64,000 nt of DNA from Eremomyces bilateralis CBS 781.70 (taxonomy: Eukaryota; Ascomycota; Dothideomycetes; Eremomycetales; Eremomycetaceae): positions 55,118 through 119,117 of the forward strand of contig NW_022985086.1 in assembly GCF_010015585.1 (NCBI RefSeq), read 5' to 3'. The position numbers and the translations under genes were made by a program. The notes below the pieces were generated by a model, which was given only the letters and a program-made list of their open reading frames with translations, was not told the DNA's origin and searched no databases. Below are positions 43,609 through 55,776 of this stretch, one piece after another (position 1 is the first letter of the stretch; the number at the start of each line of letters is the position of its first letter).

Positions 43609-44073
43609 ATGGCAACCAACCACGGAGATATCCCTCTCGGCTCCTGCATCGTCGTTAGCGGTGCGGAAGAAGAAGCAGGGGTTCAGGATGAATGTGGTGG
43701 TGCCGAGTTGTTGCGTTGGGCAGATTCTAGATCCGGAAAGCCAGAGGCATGTGAGCTCGGCTGGTGGATATGAGGATACGACGAGGATACACACCACGGC
43801 GTTGATTTATTGGGATATGCAGGATCAGCGGTTATTCGCGTTGGCGTGTCCGTTTACTTTGAGCGATTGCTGGTGATGTACAGGACACTATATCTGGAGC
43901 GTACGCTTATGCAAGAGATCGAGTTACTCGGGAAGAATTTGAGTCGGCCGGAGAACAGGCTGGCAGAGGCGTTGAGGCGGATTGGTTATCCGGGGATTTC
44001 AGACGCCCGAAGAGACTTTGAAACCAGTGGCGAGCAGCGGGATAAGTCGAACAGGGTACAGCAGACGAGGTAA
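43609..44073 (+). other. Possible small hypothetical gene, uncertain
   Basis: An ATG in good context (cccacaATGG) opens a frame of 54 codons (MATNHGDIPLGSCIVVSGAE...) that meets a single TGA. The same frame then stays open for about 100 codons, with a helical, coding-looking stretch (LVMYRTLYLERTLMQEIELL and later LAEALRRIGYPGISDARRD). A GT-AG pair (gtgagc at 43751 to tgcag before 43823) spans the TGA, but splicing it does not restore this frame. A second overlapping frame (43391-43876) is also open. It could be a young gene, a decayed gene or chance. Confidence 0.25.
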
Positions 44074-44546
44074 AAAGGTTGTAATACTGAGACGACATTC
44101 GCTCAAGATCTAGATACGCTCATTCTAAGAGAGATCAGGTTATCATACAATAATCAACAATCGTTCCTTACATCCACCATCTCAATAATCCACCAACTGC
44201 AGCCTCCGCCCGATATTCCTCCGCACGTTCTCCCTCTGCATCGAGGCCTGCAGATCTTCGGCCTTGTCGGATAAGAGCGCCGATTGAAGTAATCCCGAGT
44301 CGAAGAAACCATCTGTATGGGGAAGAGAGACGAATCAGCAAATCTCTATGGTGAAGAAGCAGGGATAGTGTGAATGGGCAGTGAAAACTGTGAGTGGAAA
44401 GGAAGCCAGAGAGCATGAAGGACAATAGTAAACGCTTGATGCAGGAGAGGTAGAATGCGAGTAGAGTGATGAGGCCACCATTCGATGCAACCAGAACAAT
44501 CTCAGCTTTTGACGATCGAAAACCGTTCGCGTGGGCTTCCATATAC
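44074..44546. other. 3' region of the carnitine acetyltransferase gene, no gene seen
   Basis: 473 bases between the uncertain small frame and the stop of the next minus-strand gene. A minus-strand frame (44168-44542) continues the low-complexity character but has no family features. Confidence 0.4.
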
Positions 44547-47308
44547 TCAATGTCGCCTTTTCAAGATCCGTATCCTCGATCCCCGTGCAGGCTGACTGAC
44601 AACATGTAACACGGGGTTGAGCCAGGGAGAAGCAGGAGGAGTCGGGAGGGTTTCGGAAGGCCCTGGCGCGTCAAGCGGCGGATTGGATGCGACGGAGCTG
44701 TCCGACTCGGACCTCGAATGTGGCGGAGTTGAAACTGGAGAAAGGGGTAATGCTGGTTGGGAGGTGGATGCGCATGGGGGATAATAAGAAGAAATAAGAA
44801 TAAACGGAACCGCAGCAGAACCGTGAGGAAGTTGAAGTCTCTGGCTTCTCTTCACCACCCGAGCCACACCTTGCTCAACGATGTGCAAAAAAGAAACAGG
44901 CGCCTTACATCCGCCCAGCCCATCATCCGACTCCCCACCCACCTCCACCGCCTTCTCCGCCGCATCTACCGCACTCGTCGTGATCCTCCTCCCCCTCACC
45001 TCCCTCCCCCTTCTCTCATCCGCCTCCCGCACCCTACTCGACCCCTTCGACGCCCCCGCCGAGCTCCCCCGCTGACTCCCCTTAATCAGCCGCCGCGCCT
45101 CTAGAAAATACGCTTCCAGCGCGTCGATGAACCGACGCGTCTGCCGATGCTTGCTGCTCGCGCAGATCGAGATCGACCCATCTTTGATGATGTACCCGAT
45201 GCCGAACCCGTCCCCGCTGGTCGGCCCGAAGCCGAAGTGGCGGAGGCTCGGGTTGCCGCAGTTAGAGGTAGAGAGGACGGTCGTGGTGAGCTTGTCCCAG
45301 CCGGGGTCGGCGAAGAGCGCAGGGAGGGAGTGCGCGTGCTCAGCAGCTCGGGAGTACTGGGGAGAGCCGTCGTCGGATAACGTATATCGGCGGCGGGTGG
45401 GGGAGCCGATGGCGGATGTCTCGGAGGTGGCGTAGGAGTGGCCGTTGGAGCTCATGGCATCGTAGTCGACATCTTCCAGGGTGCGCTGCCACATGCAGTA
45501 TAGGGCGTACAGGTGGCGATCTTGGCCTTGCGCTTTGGAACTATCGCGACTATTTGCCGAGTGCTTCTGACACGCCTTACGAAGCGCATCGACTTTTTTG
45601 ATGGGAGGGTTCTCCCCCCAGAACGTCCGAACATAATCGACGGACTCGAGCGTGACAGAGCGGATCGCTTCGGTTCGGCCGTGGTAGAACATCTTGGTCA
45701 TTGCGGGCTCATAGACACACTCGATGCGTCCATATAGACCGTAGTATGCGGCTTGGAACGCCATCTGGACGTACGCATCGGGGCTAAATCCGTTGGAAGT
45801 CATGAAATTCTTCCCATAGTTCTTGAACTCAAGCGTCTCAAACTCATTCTGTCCGATTAGATCGGCTAGACGAGTTTCAGCAAACCGAAGTGCGGTACCG
45901 AGCTCTGGAATCATGTCCCATTCCAGTTTATGAGGGGTGGTCTGCACATCGCCAAACGAATCTGGGTCTCGCTTTGCCGGATCCGGGGAGGTCGACGCCC
46001 ATAGCGACGGAGCTTGGCCGTTGATAGATTTCGCAAACCGCAGGATCGTGTCGGTGTACACATCCGATGCAAATCGGAGGACAGTATGGCCATCCACGCC
46101 GGTATGTTCGAAATTGATACCCGCACTGCCGTTCTTGCAGACGATGATCTGCAGTTTATCGTACCACCGGTTCGTACAAGTGCCGACCTGCACACCGCGT
46201 TCGACCTTACTGGTGCCGCAGAGCATGTTCATGCAGAGATCCGACGTGGTCAATGGTTCGGTGTAGTCCAAACATACGACGAACAGCGCGGAGTCGACAA
46301 TGTTGAGGCAATCGGAATTGTTGGACCCTTCCTCGCGGTGCAGGACATCCCGCAAACCAGACCAGATCTTACGGTTTTCGGTCGATAGTACACCAACCGC
46401 ACTTTTTGCCGCTTCTTGAATTGGGGTCAGTGAAGCATCGTCGCAGATCACCTGTAGATTCAATGAGATATCTTTCTCGGTCATGATTAGATCCGAATTA
46501 TCATCCAAGACGTCGAACCAGTAGAACTGGCCATGGCAAAGAACCACCACGTGTTTCGCATTCGGGTCCTGGCCGATCTGGCAGCCATTTTCGGTCGGTA
46601 TTCTCGCGGTGCCAAACAAGCGCGCATATTGATACATATCCAAGGGCTGACCTTTCACTTGGTCGGGTGGTAATTCCTCTCTTCTAACCGCACGGACGAA
46701 TGACAATGCGGAGATAATTAGAGATGCGGCGCGAGTTACTTGATTGTTCCGGGCTGGTGTTGGATCATCTTCGAGGAGAAAGAAGGGGTTGAGGTTTAAG
46801 ACGACCGGGTTGTCGAAATTCAGATATGAGTCGTACCCTGTGATTGTCAGAAAGAATACGGCTCCATCAAATGACGCAAAACCGTACAGAACTGTTCTAT
46901 ATAATTCGCCCTTTTTTCCGCATACTGTTTCAGTTTTTCTTGCAACTCCGGGCCGTCGGATCTCAGGAACTCCTTGATGGCAAACTGGGACTCATGGTGT
47001 TCTTTCGAAGTCTGAAGCGGCTCTAGAGCTTCTAAGTACTTCGTGCAAGAGGACTCGAGGTCCGGTATAGGCAGCTTTGGTAGTTGATCTTGGTGTGCAA
47101 ACGTAATGCCTTGCCGCGACTCATTCTTCCAATCTTGATTCGAAATTGGTTCTTTAGCCGGTTTCGGCTGTGATTGGGCTGACTCTTTGGCGAGCTCTTC
47201 TTGGCGAGGCGGTTCATTCGAGTCGGGGCCAGGCATCGTACCGTTGATCGCAAGAGCGATGGTCCTGTCTAATGAGGTTGGCTGTGCAAAAGTACGAATG
47301 ACTGTCAT
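44547..47308 (-). CDS. Carnitine O-acetyltransferase (choline/carnitine acyltransferase family, FacC-like)
   Basis: Two exons on the minus strand, 47308-46888 and 46837-44547, give 903 residues. The splice makes EQFWYDSYLNFDNPVVLNLN, the conserved 'WYD.YL' block of the family. Further landmarks are PTPARNNQVTRAASLI, LCHGQFYWFDVLD, the catalytic histidine in NFEHTGVDGHTVLRFASD, FETLEFKNYGKNFMTSNGFS, and the carnitine-binding GRTEAIRSVT. Near the end of the core come FGFGPTSGDGFGIGYIIKDG and SISICASSKHRQTRRFIDAL. The enzyme moves acetyl groups between CoA and carnitine. No mitochondrial or peroxisomal signal is obvious, so it resembles the cytosolic form used for growth on acetate. The last ~190 residues are low-complexity, Ser/Arg/Pro-rich and not part of the enzyme fold; an unrecognised 3' intron is possible there. 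Confidence 0.92.
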
Positions 47309-49798
47309 GGTGAAAGTGAAGAAATGAAATCAGTTGAATGTATCTCAACCGTGAAGGGGAGATATGAGAATAGAAATGGACAGAAGCCGCAGAGCAGTGC
47401 GGTAGAAATAGTGACAATCTTTCTCGAAGTAAGACGACATTGAGTTAGGTCTTCATTTCAGACAATACAGTGAACAATAAGGAGGTAAGGGATAGACAAA
47501 CGTTTCTAAGAAAAAGATAGACTGTGGGCAGTGAGGGGTACTGCGAGATATAAAATACATCCACCAGTGACCCCAGACGAATAGATAAATCCAGTATGAC
47601 CAAATATGTGAAACAGAATACTCCACGCGGGCGGACGGATGCGCTGACTTGCATCAAGGATCCGGTATAATAGCCAAGACAAAGGGTCACGAGAGGTTCC
47701 GCTGGTGCGGGACATAGCGCGACCTAATGCCGTGCAGCTGAAAGCTAGCATAGATTGCCGAAAGCAGCAAATACGACATACAGGTACAACCGCGGGGAAA
47801 CCAAGAGCCACTTACCAGTATATCGAAGGAAATATGATATCAAATCGCAAGCGTATCGGATCCCAAAAGATATATCTGCTGTCAGTATCGTTATCCTATC
47901 CCGCCTTACCGTTCCTGGGATATCTCGGTCGCCGACGTTCGCATCCGTCGCCGTGAAGATGCAAGTAGATGACTCCAAAATAGCGGTTGGAACGGATTGG
48001 CGGTAAGTATAACACCCCGGATATTAACCGGAGTCCCGAGCAATGGATGACGAAGATTCTGCACGTCGATCCCGCGGGTTAGTACGGGCGGACCAATCCG
48101 TGGAGTTGCGTCGCGGGGGGTTAGACCGTGGGGCGCGGACGAGTGGAAGTCAGTGCTTCCGAGTACGTACCGAAGTGCTGGAATTATGGCGACTGGAAGG
48201 GGGTTCCAAAATTAGCGTCGTTTAGCGGTTCGAAGGTCGAGAAGCTTCGTATCACGTCAGAGGGGTTTTCGAGGAATATAAGAGCAGTTGGAGAGATGTG
48301 GCTTGGGACGCACATGAAGAGGGTGACTGATGGAGGTCTTGGGAACAGGCCACGAGGGAGGCAAAAACGGTCACACGATCTCCGCGGGTTCTTGAAATGG
48401 ACAATAAAGGATCCAAGGTTTGGCATACAACTGCAGTGCTTACCGTTCAAGAATACTCAAGGATATATCGAAGTAGGCGGTGCAACGTACAACATAAGCT
48501 GCCGCAATTCTGAGATATCTGACGGTGAGAACAGAGGAGGAGCCCAAATGGGAGTCGAGGGGAGGTTGACGTTGCAGTAGGTGGAGTTGCATCATCGCCA
48601 AGAAACCAAATCTGGAGAAATCCCGAGATGACGGATGAACGGATGTACCCCCACGCGGATAGATGCATGACCCCCACACAAAATCGATGTCGTGCAGACA
48701 GTTATGAGTTATGAAGAGAGGACTGAAACATACCTGGTATCAAAAGTCAAAATCTCACTATGGAAATATACTCTCCGGATTGAGATTATAATTTGACCAT
48801 AGTTAATGCCCTCACAACTTCTTCCCCCGCTTCCCCTCCCCCAACCTCTTCTACTCCTCCCTCCTCCCCGCAACCCTCTCCACATCCACTGCCTTCGACA
48901 AACCACGGGGAGATTAGAGGACGGAACGGGGGAGTAAGTGTGGTTCGGGTATGGTAAATGGGATCCAAAACTAAAGAATAAATGGGTGATAATACTAGCC
49001 AAAGAGGATAGAAAAATAAAACTGTATTGTAGGGAGGGAGTTAGGGTAAAATAGATAGCGCAAGAGCTCCAGGCATAGCAACAACCCTCCTAGTAATGTC
49101 AAACAGACAGTTATATTGCATGTCAGTCATCGTGCTAGCGTAACTGTTCGCATTGAGCCCCGTACCCGACTTTAGTAGGAATGGAAATCCGTCCACACCG
49201 TTGAAACGATATCCAAGGATTGGGTTTTCGGGCATCTGATATACCAACCCCATCCAGCTCCTCGAACTAATGGCTGAGATGCCTTGCTGGAGACATCCCG
49301 TAGTAGCTTCTTGCACATGTATGGAAGGTTCTAACTACCAATGTAGTACGAGGGATGGCACTGAATATTCGGTTTGAAGTTGAGATTCGAATGAGCTGCA
49401 GGGACCGGGAGTGGGGGTTGATGAGCGGGAGTCAAGCTCGCATGTAGGAAGAGGTTCCGTGAGGGACGGTCAGGATGGGAGTCACACGGAACGGCACGCA
49501 CCAGTCGCTCTAATGAATCCGATCTTCATACACCTTACTTCTATGTGAACTCCAGACATGTAGTACCTACAATATGTACCAGCCAATCTTCTCCTGGACA
49601 CAGCACCAACAGCTCAAAGCACACACCCTGTCGCTCCATTAACTCTACTATCCCGGCAAATTAAAAGGAACCATAAAGGGGCGATATCAATAGACACCTT
49701 AGAGATCGGACGGAAACAGTATTGAACAGATCTATATAGCTAGGGTACGTATGAAACAACGCCGAAGGTGTCCAAGACGGAGAAGGAATGCACGTGGT
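47309..49798. other. Long intergenic region, no convincing gene
   Basis: About 2.5 kb containing the carnitine acetyltransferase promoter and the 3' region of YHM2. A CCAAT box lies at 48091-48095. Two frames are worth naming but weak: plus 48128-48580 (150 codons, starting inside a GC-rich patch) and minus 49041-49316 (91 codons, MQEATTGCLQQGISAISSRS...). Neither shows a domain, signal peptide or splice support. A long untranslated leader or a non-coding RNA could also lie here. Confidence 0.4.
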
Positions 49799-51056
49799 CT
49801 AGTGCTTCGCAGTGACAGGGTCGCCAGTCAATTTCTCAACGGCATCTTTCGCGCTGTGTGGGAGAGGTTAGCAAGAGCACGATTCAGGGACGAGAGGAAC
49901 ACATACACATCGCCCAACGCCACCATGCAGATGGTCTGCCACACGCCCAATGCAATCCGTGGCGAGACCCCACGATACAGCCCCTTCAACCCGTTCTGCG
50001 AGTAAATATACTTCGCCGCCGTCCCCACCGTCAGCTTCTTCGGCCGGTTCGCATCCTCCGTCTTGCTCTGCATCTCCACGCGGATCACCTCGATCGGCTG
50101 ATTCCACGCGGACAACCCTCCACCCAGCGCGCTCGCGAGGACCTTCTCCGGCACGCTGAGCTTCTCCGACGCCTTCTTGCCTGTGAACGAGCGGATCCCA
50201 TCCTCCGCGACGCGCGATAGCCCGAATCGGCTCCCCCAGTTTGTCACCTGCCGGATCGCCACCGCGTTGACGCCCTTGTTGATCCCGCGGATACCCTCGG
50301 CACGGTAGATGCCCATGAAGGTCTCGAAGGTGCCGGGCACGCGCGCACCGGACGACGCGGCCTTGATCTTGGTGATCTCGACGGTCTTCATGCACGTGCA
50401 GAAGCCCATGGTGGCGTACGCTTGCGCAAGGCCGCCGACCATGCCGCCGGTGATGCCGCCGACGAAGGGCGAGGCGCCGGCGTAGCGGGCGTAGAATTCG
50501 GCCTCCGAGGCAACGAAGAGGAGCACCGCACCTTTGGTGGAGGCTTCGATCCAGGCCCAGGGGATGAGGCCTTGGTAGACTGGAGGGGGTTAGAGGGGGA
50601 AATGGGGGGTTGGGAAGGGACGTACAGCCTAGGGGACCGCCGCGGCCCCAGATGCGGGAGATGGCGCCGCCGAAGCCGTCGGAGCGGTTGGCGGCCATGG
50701 TGGTCTTGGTCACTTCGAGGGGCTGGGTAGGGGGTTAGATTTGGGGGATGATGGGTTGGAAAGATATCCGGTTAGGGTTGAGACACACCTGACCCAATGT
50801 CGTGACCCTGTAGACTGATTAGAATCCACGTAACACCATCACTGAGAATTATCAAACTTACTCAAACATATTCAAACCGGCGCCGACTGTTCAATCAGCT
50901 CGTTAGCCTTCCTCTTATTGCCAAACTCCAATCCATTGTCCAGTAGAATTGAGAGTATCTCCTCACTCTCCACCACTACACCACCGGTACAAAGAACCAC
51001 TTACCCAGCAAGTTGCTGAACTTCACCGGCTGCTTCACTAACTTCTCATCGGCCAT
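49799..51056 (-). CDS. YHM2: Mitochondrial citrate/oxoglutarate carrier Yhm2
   Basis: Six exons on the minus strand (51056-51005, 50886-50862, 50807-50789, 50722-50626, 50579-49907, 49853-49799) give 306 residues. Yhm2 exchanges mitochondrial citrate for cytosolic oxoglutarate across the inner membrane and supports NADPH and acetyl-CoA supply outside. Identity to the yeast protein is obvious by eye: FEVTTLGQPLEVTKTTMAAN, YQGLIPWAWIEASTKGAVLL, YATMGFCTCMKTVEITKIKA, KGVNAVAIRQVTNWGSRFGL, GGGLSAWNQPIEVIRVEMQS, KGLYRGVSPRIALG, and the ending TAKH. Exons 2 and 3 are only 25 and 19 bases and both are required. The neighbouring citrate synthase makes its substrate. Confidence 0.97.
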
Positions 51057-52735
51057 CTGTATCTCGGGGTGCGAACGAAGGGGGCCGGACCGAGGCAATC
51101 GTGCGGCGTCGTCGCCTTAAGATGGAGCGGTGATAGAGTTCGTGAGGGACGTCCGACGACTGAGAGGTCGAGGGAAATCAAAGAGCGGTATTCGGACGAG
51201 GAACAAAAAGGGGAGGAGTGGAGAGGGACGTCTGTTTCAGGGAGATGTGGTTAGTTTGGGGTTCAATGACGGATGAGGTGCTCGAGGTGAATTCAACGAA
51301 TTGGGGAGCTGTGCAACAAGTCGGAGCCAATTCGAGTCGGACTGTCAAGATCTAGACCAGATGATCACCTTGAGATGTCTCTAGGTCACCATCGACCAGC
51401 TGAATTGACGCCTCACGAATTCGGAGTCCTCCCGACTTCAGACTCACAACAGTCCGTCCGGGCTGACAGCAGCTCAACAGAACTCCGACGATGGACACGG
51501 TGCGCCCAAGCCAGCACGCCCCTTAAACCACACCGAAAAGCACCAGAACAGGATCAGCACTCACCAACTCAGCTCGCGACGAAGAATGGGGCCACGCAGC
51601 GATACGGCAAAATGACAAGTATACGAACCAAAAATCGGAGGAGGATAGATTGCTGTTCAGGTTGATGGATGGGGTGTCGGGAATCCAGGAAATGTTTGGG
51701 TCAGGGACGTTACCGGTGCCAAGGATGCCTGACCGGTGTGGGCGCTGATTGGCTGGGACGGCGTCAGAGCCTCAGGCCGAACCCGATCACCGAGGGTCGG
51801 CTTGTCACGAGGAAATCCGGGTTTGGGGGGATTTTGGGACGGAATGTTCCTAACTTGCCGGTAATGGATGAACCGAGTTAGTGAACCTGGTGAAACGGTA
51901 GATCTAGACTTTTAGAGACATGAATTACGAAGTTACGATCAATCCGCTCATCGCTCCAGAGTCTGGTCACTCTCCCCAGTATCCGCCACGCCCACTGCCA
52001 GTCCTCGAGCTCCCCCAACATACTCCAGAGAGGGTGCAGGAGCTATATACGGGATAACATTGCATTCCCGATTCCGTAATTACCTGACATTTCTCCTCCA
52101 ATTCCTCCATAGACACAGTAACCAAGCGATCCCTCAAACTTGCGTTGAGACCTAACCCCCAATCGTACCCCATGCACCCCATCGGCCAAACCCCAGCCGA
52201 CGAGTCTAGCACCCCGACCACCGGCCCCAATCTTCTCCGATACGCTCCGGTGCCGTTCCCCGGCGCCCCTAGTTCGCCGCCCGACACCGGGAGGTGGTTA
52301 GCTAGTTTTCCCGGAGATGCTCCGTAGTCCCTAGATAAATTTTTCCAAGTGGCATTGCGTTGATTAGGGACAGAATTTTAGGAGACTTGGGGAACGAGGA
52401 CGGCAGGAAGGGAGAAAGAGAGAAGCGGAGAGGTATAGGTCTAATACTACAAGTACGGTACTCTACGCACATGATGATACGATTGCTGCCGTTTCCGAAT
52501 CTACTGGACGTGAAAGAGATTTTACTACACAAACGAACTCGGCGGAGTTCGAAACGCCTCCAGATCTTCGTCTCTGGATGCATCAGCCAGTCTGATTTCG
52601 CCGCCAGATCTGCTTCTGGCAGCATTCAGCTCATTCGGGAAACCTCCACTCCTCCGTATCCCAATTCCCAACATCCCGGCACTCAGTGTGCAACATCCCT
52701 CTCCTCAACCAGTGTGACAGTAGCTGATCCGCTCC
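51057..52735. other. Intergenic, no gene seen (YHM2 promoter, citrate synthase 3' region)
   Basis: About 1.7 kb. The part next to YHM2 is purine-rich (51060-51240). Frames of 60-107 codons on both strands show no recognisable content. No repeats seen. Confidence 0.45.
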
Positions 52736-54378
52736 TTACAACTTCGCGCCCACCAACTTCGCATACGACAGCGTATCCAAGCTCTTCGGCCTCTCAATCG
52801 GCGATCCAACCGCGCGATCAATGATCAACTGCGGCAACACGCCCAGCGCCCTGCTCACACCGAACAATACGGTGTAGAAATTCTGCTGCGTGAGCCCGTA
52901 GTACTGCAGCAGCACGCCCGAGTGGGCGTCGACGTTCGGCCACGGGTTCTTGGTCTTCCCGTGCTCGGTCAACACGCCCGGCGCGATCTTGTACACCTGC
53001 GAGACGAGCTTGAACATCGGGTCGTCGGGGAGGTGCTTCTGGGCGAACTCGCGCTGCGAGACGTAGCGCGGGTCGGTCTTGCGGAGGACGGCGTGGCCGT
53101 AGCCAGGGACGACGCGGCCGGCTTTGAGGGTGGACCAGAGGTAGTCCTTGATGGAGGCGTCGGAGAGATCGTTGCCGATGGCCTCCTTCATCTGCGTGAG
53201 CCAGCCGAGGACTTCCTGGTTGGCGAGGCCGTGCAGCGGGCCGGCGAGGCCGTTAAGCCCGGCGGCGAGGGAGAGCATGGGGGAGGACAGGGCGCTGCCG
53301 ACGAGGTGGGTGGCGTGCGCGGAGACGTTGCCGCCCTCGTGGTCGGAGTGGATGGTGAGGTAGAGGCGCATCAGCTCGACGAAATCACCGTTCTCGGCGA
53401 ACCCGAGCTGGTTGGCGAGGTTGTAGGAGTAGTCCTTGTCTTTCTGCGTCTCGGCGACCTTGCCGTCGTGGTACACGTTGCGGTAGATGCGCGCCGCGAT
53501 GGTCGGCAGCTTGGCGATCAGGTCCATGCTGTCTTCGAAGGTGTGCTCCCAGTACTGCGACTTGTGGATGCCCTTGGCGTATGCCTTGGCGAAGGAGCTC
53601 TCGTGCTCGAGCGCGGTGACGGCGAGCGAGAACTGCGCCATCGGGTGCAGGGTGTTCGGGCAGCGGTCGAGCAGCTCCTCGACGAACTTGGGGACCGCGG
53701 AACGGGCGGCCCATTCGGCGGAGAGCTCGCGGACTTGTTGCTCGGTGGGGACCTCGCCGGTCAGGAGGAGCCAGAAGAGACCTTCGGGGAGGGGCTCGTT
53801 GCCGCCAGGGCCTTTGGGAAGGAGTTCCTGGCAGTCAGGGATCTACGGTGGGTTTAGCGATGGTTTCGGATACTTTGTTGGGAGAGGGACTTACGGTCTT
53901 GCCGCGGAAGCGGATGCCCTCCTCAGAATCGAGGACTGAACCCTCCCAGACCAGGGACTTGATGCCGCGAGCACCACCGTAGGCTTGGTCCAAAGTTACT
54001 TCACCGATGACCTTGCTGCCATGTTCTCTATTCGATGATAGCCAGTCAGCTGTCTGCTATTTCCGATATAGATCCCAATTGTAATAGAAGCCGGTATCCT
54101 CCGTCATCTCGATCTGGGTAGCAAACGTACTTTTTTAACTTCTTGATCTTCTCGATCTGGCCCGGGATCTGCGCCGCGAATGTCTCTTTCAAGGTCTGTA
54201 CGGCGCATCATCATCAGCGATGGGTTCGTAGGTAGACAAAATCTCATCAATTTATGCATACCGCGCTCTTCGCAGAGTAGAACCGCGCACCAGAAACGGT
54301 GCCAACCTTCCAAGCGGCCGCCGACCTCGCCATCGACGCATTCCGCACCGCGGACGATAACCTCATAGCCGTCGCCAT
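52736..54378 (-). CDS. Mitochondrial citrate synthase
   Basis: Four exons on the minus strand (54378-54262, 54195-54131, 54027-53895, 53842-52736) give 473 residues. The enzyme condenses acetyl-CoA and oxaloacetate into citrate, the entry step of the TCA cycle. The Arg/Ser/Ala-rich start ([20 protein letters not shown]) is a typical mitochondrial presequence. Then come [58 protein letters not shown], and the catalytic residues: His in [19 protein letters not shown], His in [17 protein letters not shown], and Asp in [15 protein letters not shown]. Length and layout match yeast Cit1. No peroxisomal ending is present (it ends GAKL). It is followed on the same strand by YHM2, which exports citrate. 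Confidence 0.97.
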
Positions 54379-55776
54379 TGTTTTTGTCTAATCCGGACCT
54401 CCGCGAACGAAGACGTGCAGCAAGCTTGCAATGATGCAATTGGGCAATCTCCCAGCGACGAATTGACAAACAACGAAGGGAATCTCAACAGCGAGAGCCG
54501 TGGGATTCCGGGGTGAGAGAAGGGATGGAGACGGAATGGATTGGATGGATGGAATTGGGGGAGAATAATGATGGTGGAAAGGAGAGGAAAAAAATGTAGA
54601 AAAGAATTATGACGGATGGTCGGATGGGCGACGAGGAAAATAATACTGGGGGAGGTGGAGCAATGGTCGCAGGAGAATCTGTGTGAGGTTGCTGTGCGAT
54701 GGAATGGGAAGGGAAGCTTTGGGCGCTTGACGTCGAGGGTTCCGTTCTCCTTGATCACCTTTGATTTTCTTCTTATCTTGCTCTTGGTTAACTTCAGGGA
54801 GAATTGAGGGAATTAACGGTTAAGAGATTTCATTCCCATTTTCCCCGTCATGTAGTTAGATAGACCTTTACCTCCATTCCCCTTCCGCTTCCATCATCAC
54901 CTGCATACCCGACCTGCACCTCAATCCGCCCATCGGAACCCCCAATTCACGATTCATGTAGCCTACGGCTCAACCCGACTGGCCAATTCCTCTCCCCGAG
55001 CATCTGAGACGCTGAAAGTCTGAAACCTGCGCGACGCCAGCGAAAAATAGTAAAATACCGTAATACGATGGGGCCGCGGCACGGTCCAGCTTCGGAGTCC
55101 GGTCGGGGTGGTGCCTGGTGAAGCTCGGAAGGAGGCGAAAATCGAGCTGGCGGGCGTTCCGGCATCTGGCGATCGGGTGCTTGTAGGGTTTAATTGGGGA
55201 GGATTTGGATGGCGGGATCGAGGGACGATGGGTTTGGGACCTCGGGTTGGCGTGGCTGCGTTGGGTTGAAGGAGCGTCATCATCATCGCGATACTCGGTA
55301 AGCCTTGCTTTATTATTATTACTGTGGTCTGTATTCCGTAGCAACGCTGCTCCTCCATGTGTGGTTGATCCATGCTCGAACCCACAGAACTGGAAGGCAT
55401 CGCCAGGCTGCAAGGCATAAACGCTTCGTCTGGAGCCCAGACTAGACCCTGACGATCGTGATCCGAAGACCACAACGGTAGAATCAAATGTAAGTGCGTT
55501 CAAGAAGAATGGAAGAAGCCATCCAGAAGATCGTCCGGATCCTCTCCCCAAAGGCAACGCTTTAGATTACTATAAACAACAGGATTAGTCGTGACCATAT
55601 ACAATACATCCACACAACCGAACTTTTATCGCCATCCAAGATGATGACGGACATACGAACCGCAGCCGCAGCACATGTACGTAGGGGGGTATATATATTT
55701 TTGAGGCAATCCATCAATCCCAAATCTCAAACGCCAAACTCAGAAAATCTCCCGAGCCCTCTCTCCAATTCATCCT
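54379..55776. other. Intergenic, no gene seen (citrate synthase promoter, TSC2 3' region)
   Basis: About 1.4 kb. A long A/G-rich strip at 54480-54720 lies just upstream of the citrate synthase start, as is common in fungal promoters and 5' leaders. Overlapping minus-strand frames at 54947-55557 have no family content. Confidence 0.45.

Noticed and set aside
48128-48580. 150-codon plus-strand frame
   Set aside because: No recognisable features, uneven composition and antisense to the general transcription direction; not enough to call a gene.
49868-50713. 281-codon minus-strand frame overlapping YHM2
   Set aside because: Arg/Gly/Pro-rich alternative frame of the YHM2 exons; the Yhm2 reading is unmistakable.
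52922-53857. 311-codon open frame on the plus strand
   Set aside because: Antisense shadow of the GC-rich citrate synthase exon; composition (Gly/Val/Glu/Leu) is typical of such shadows.
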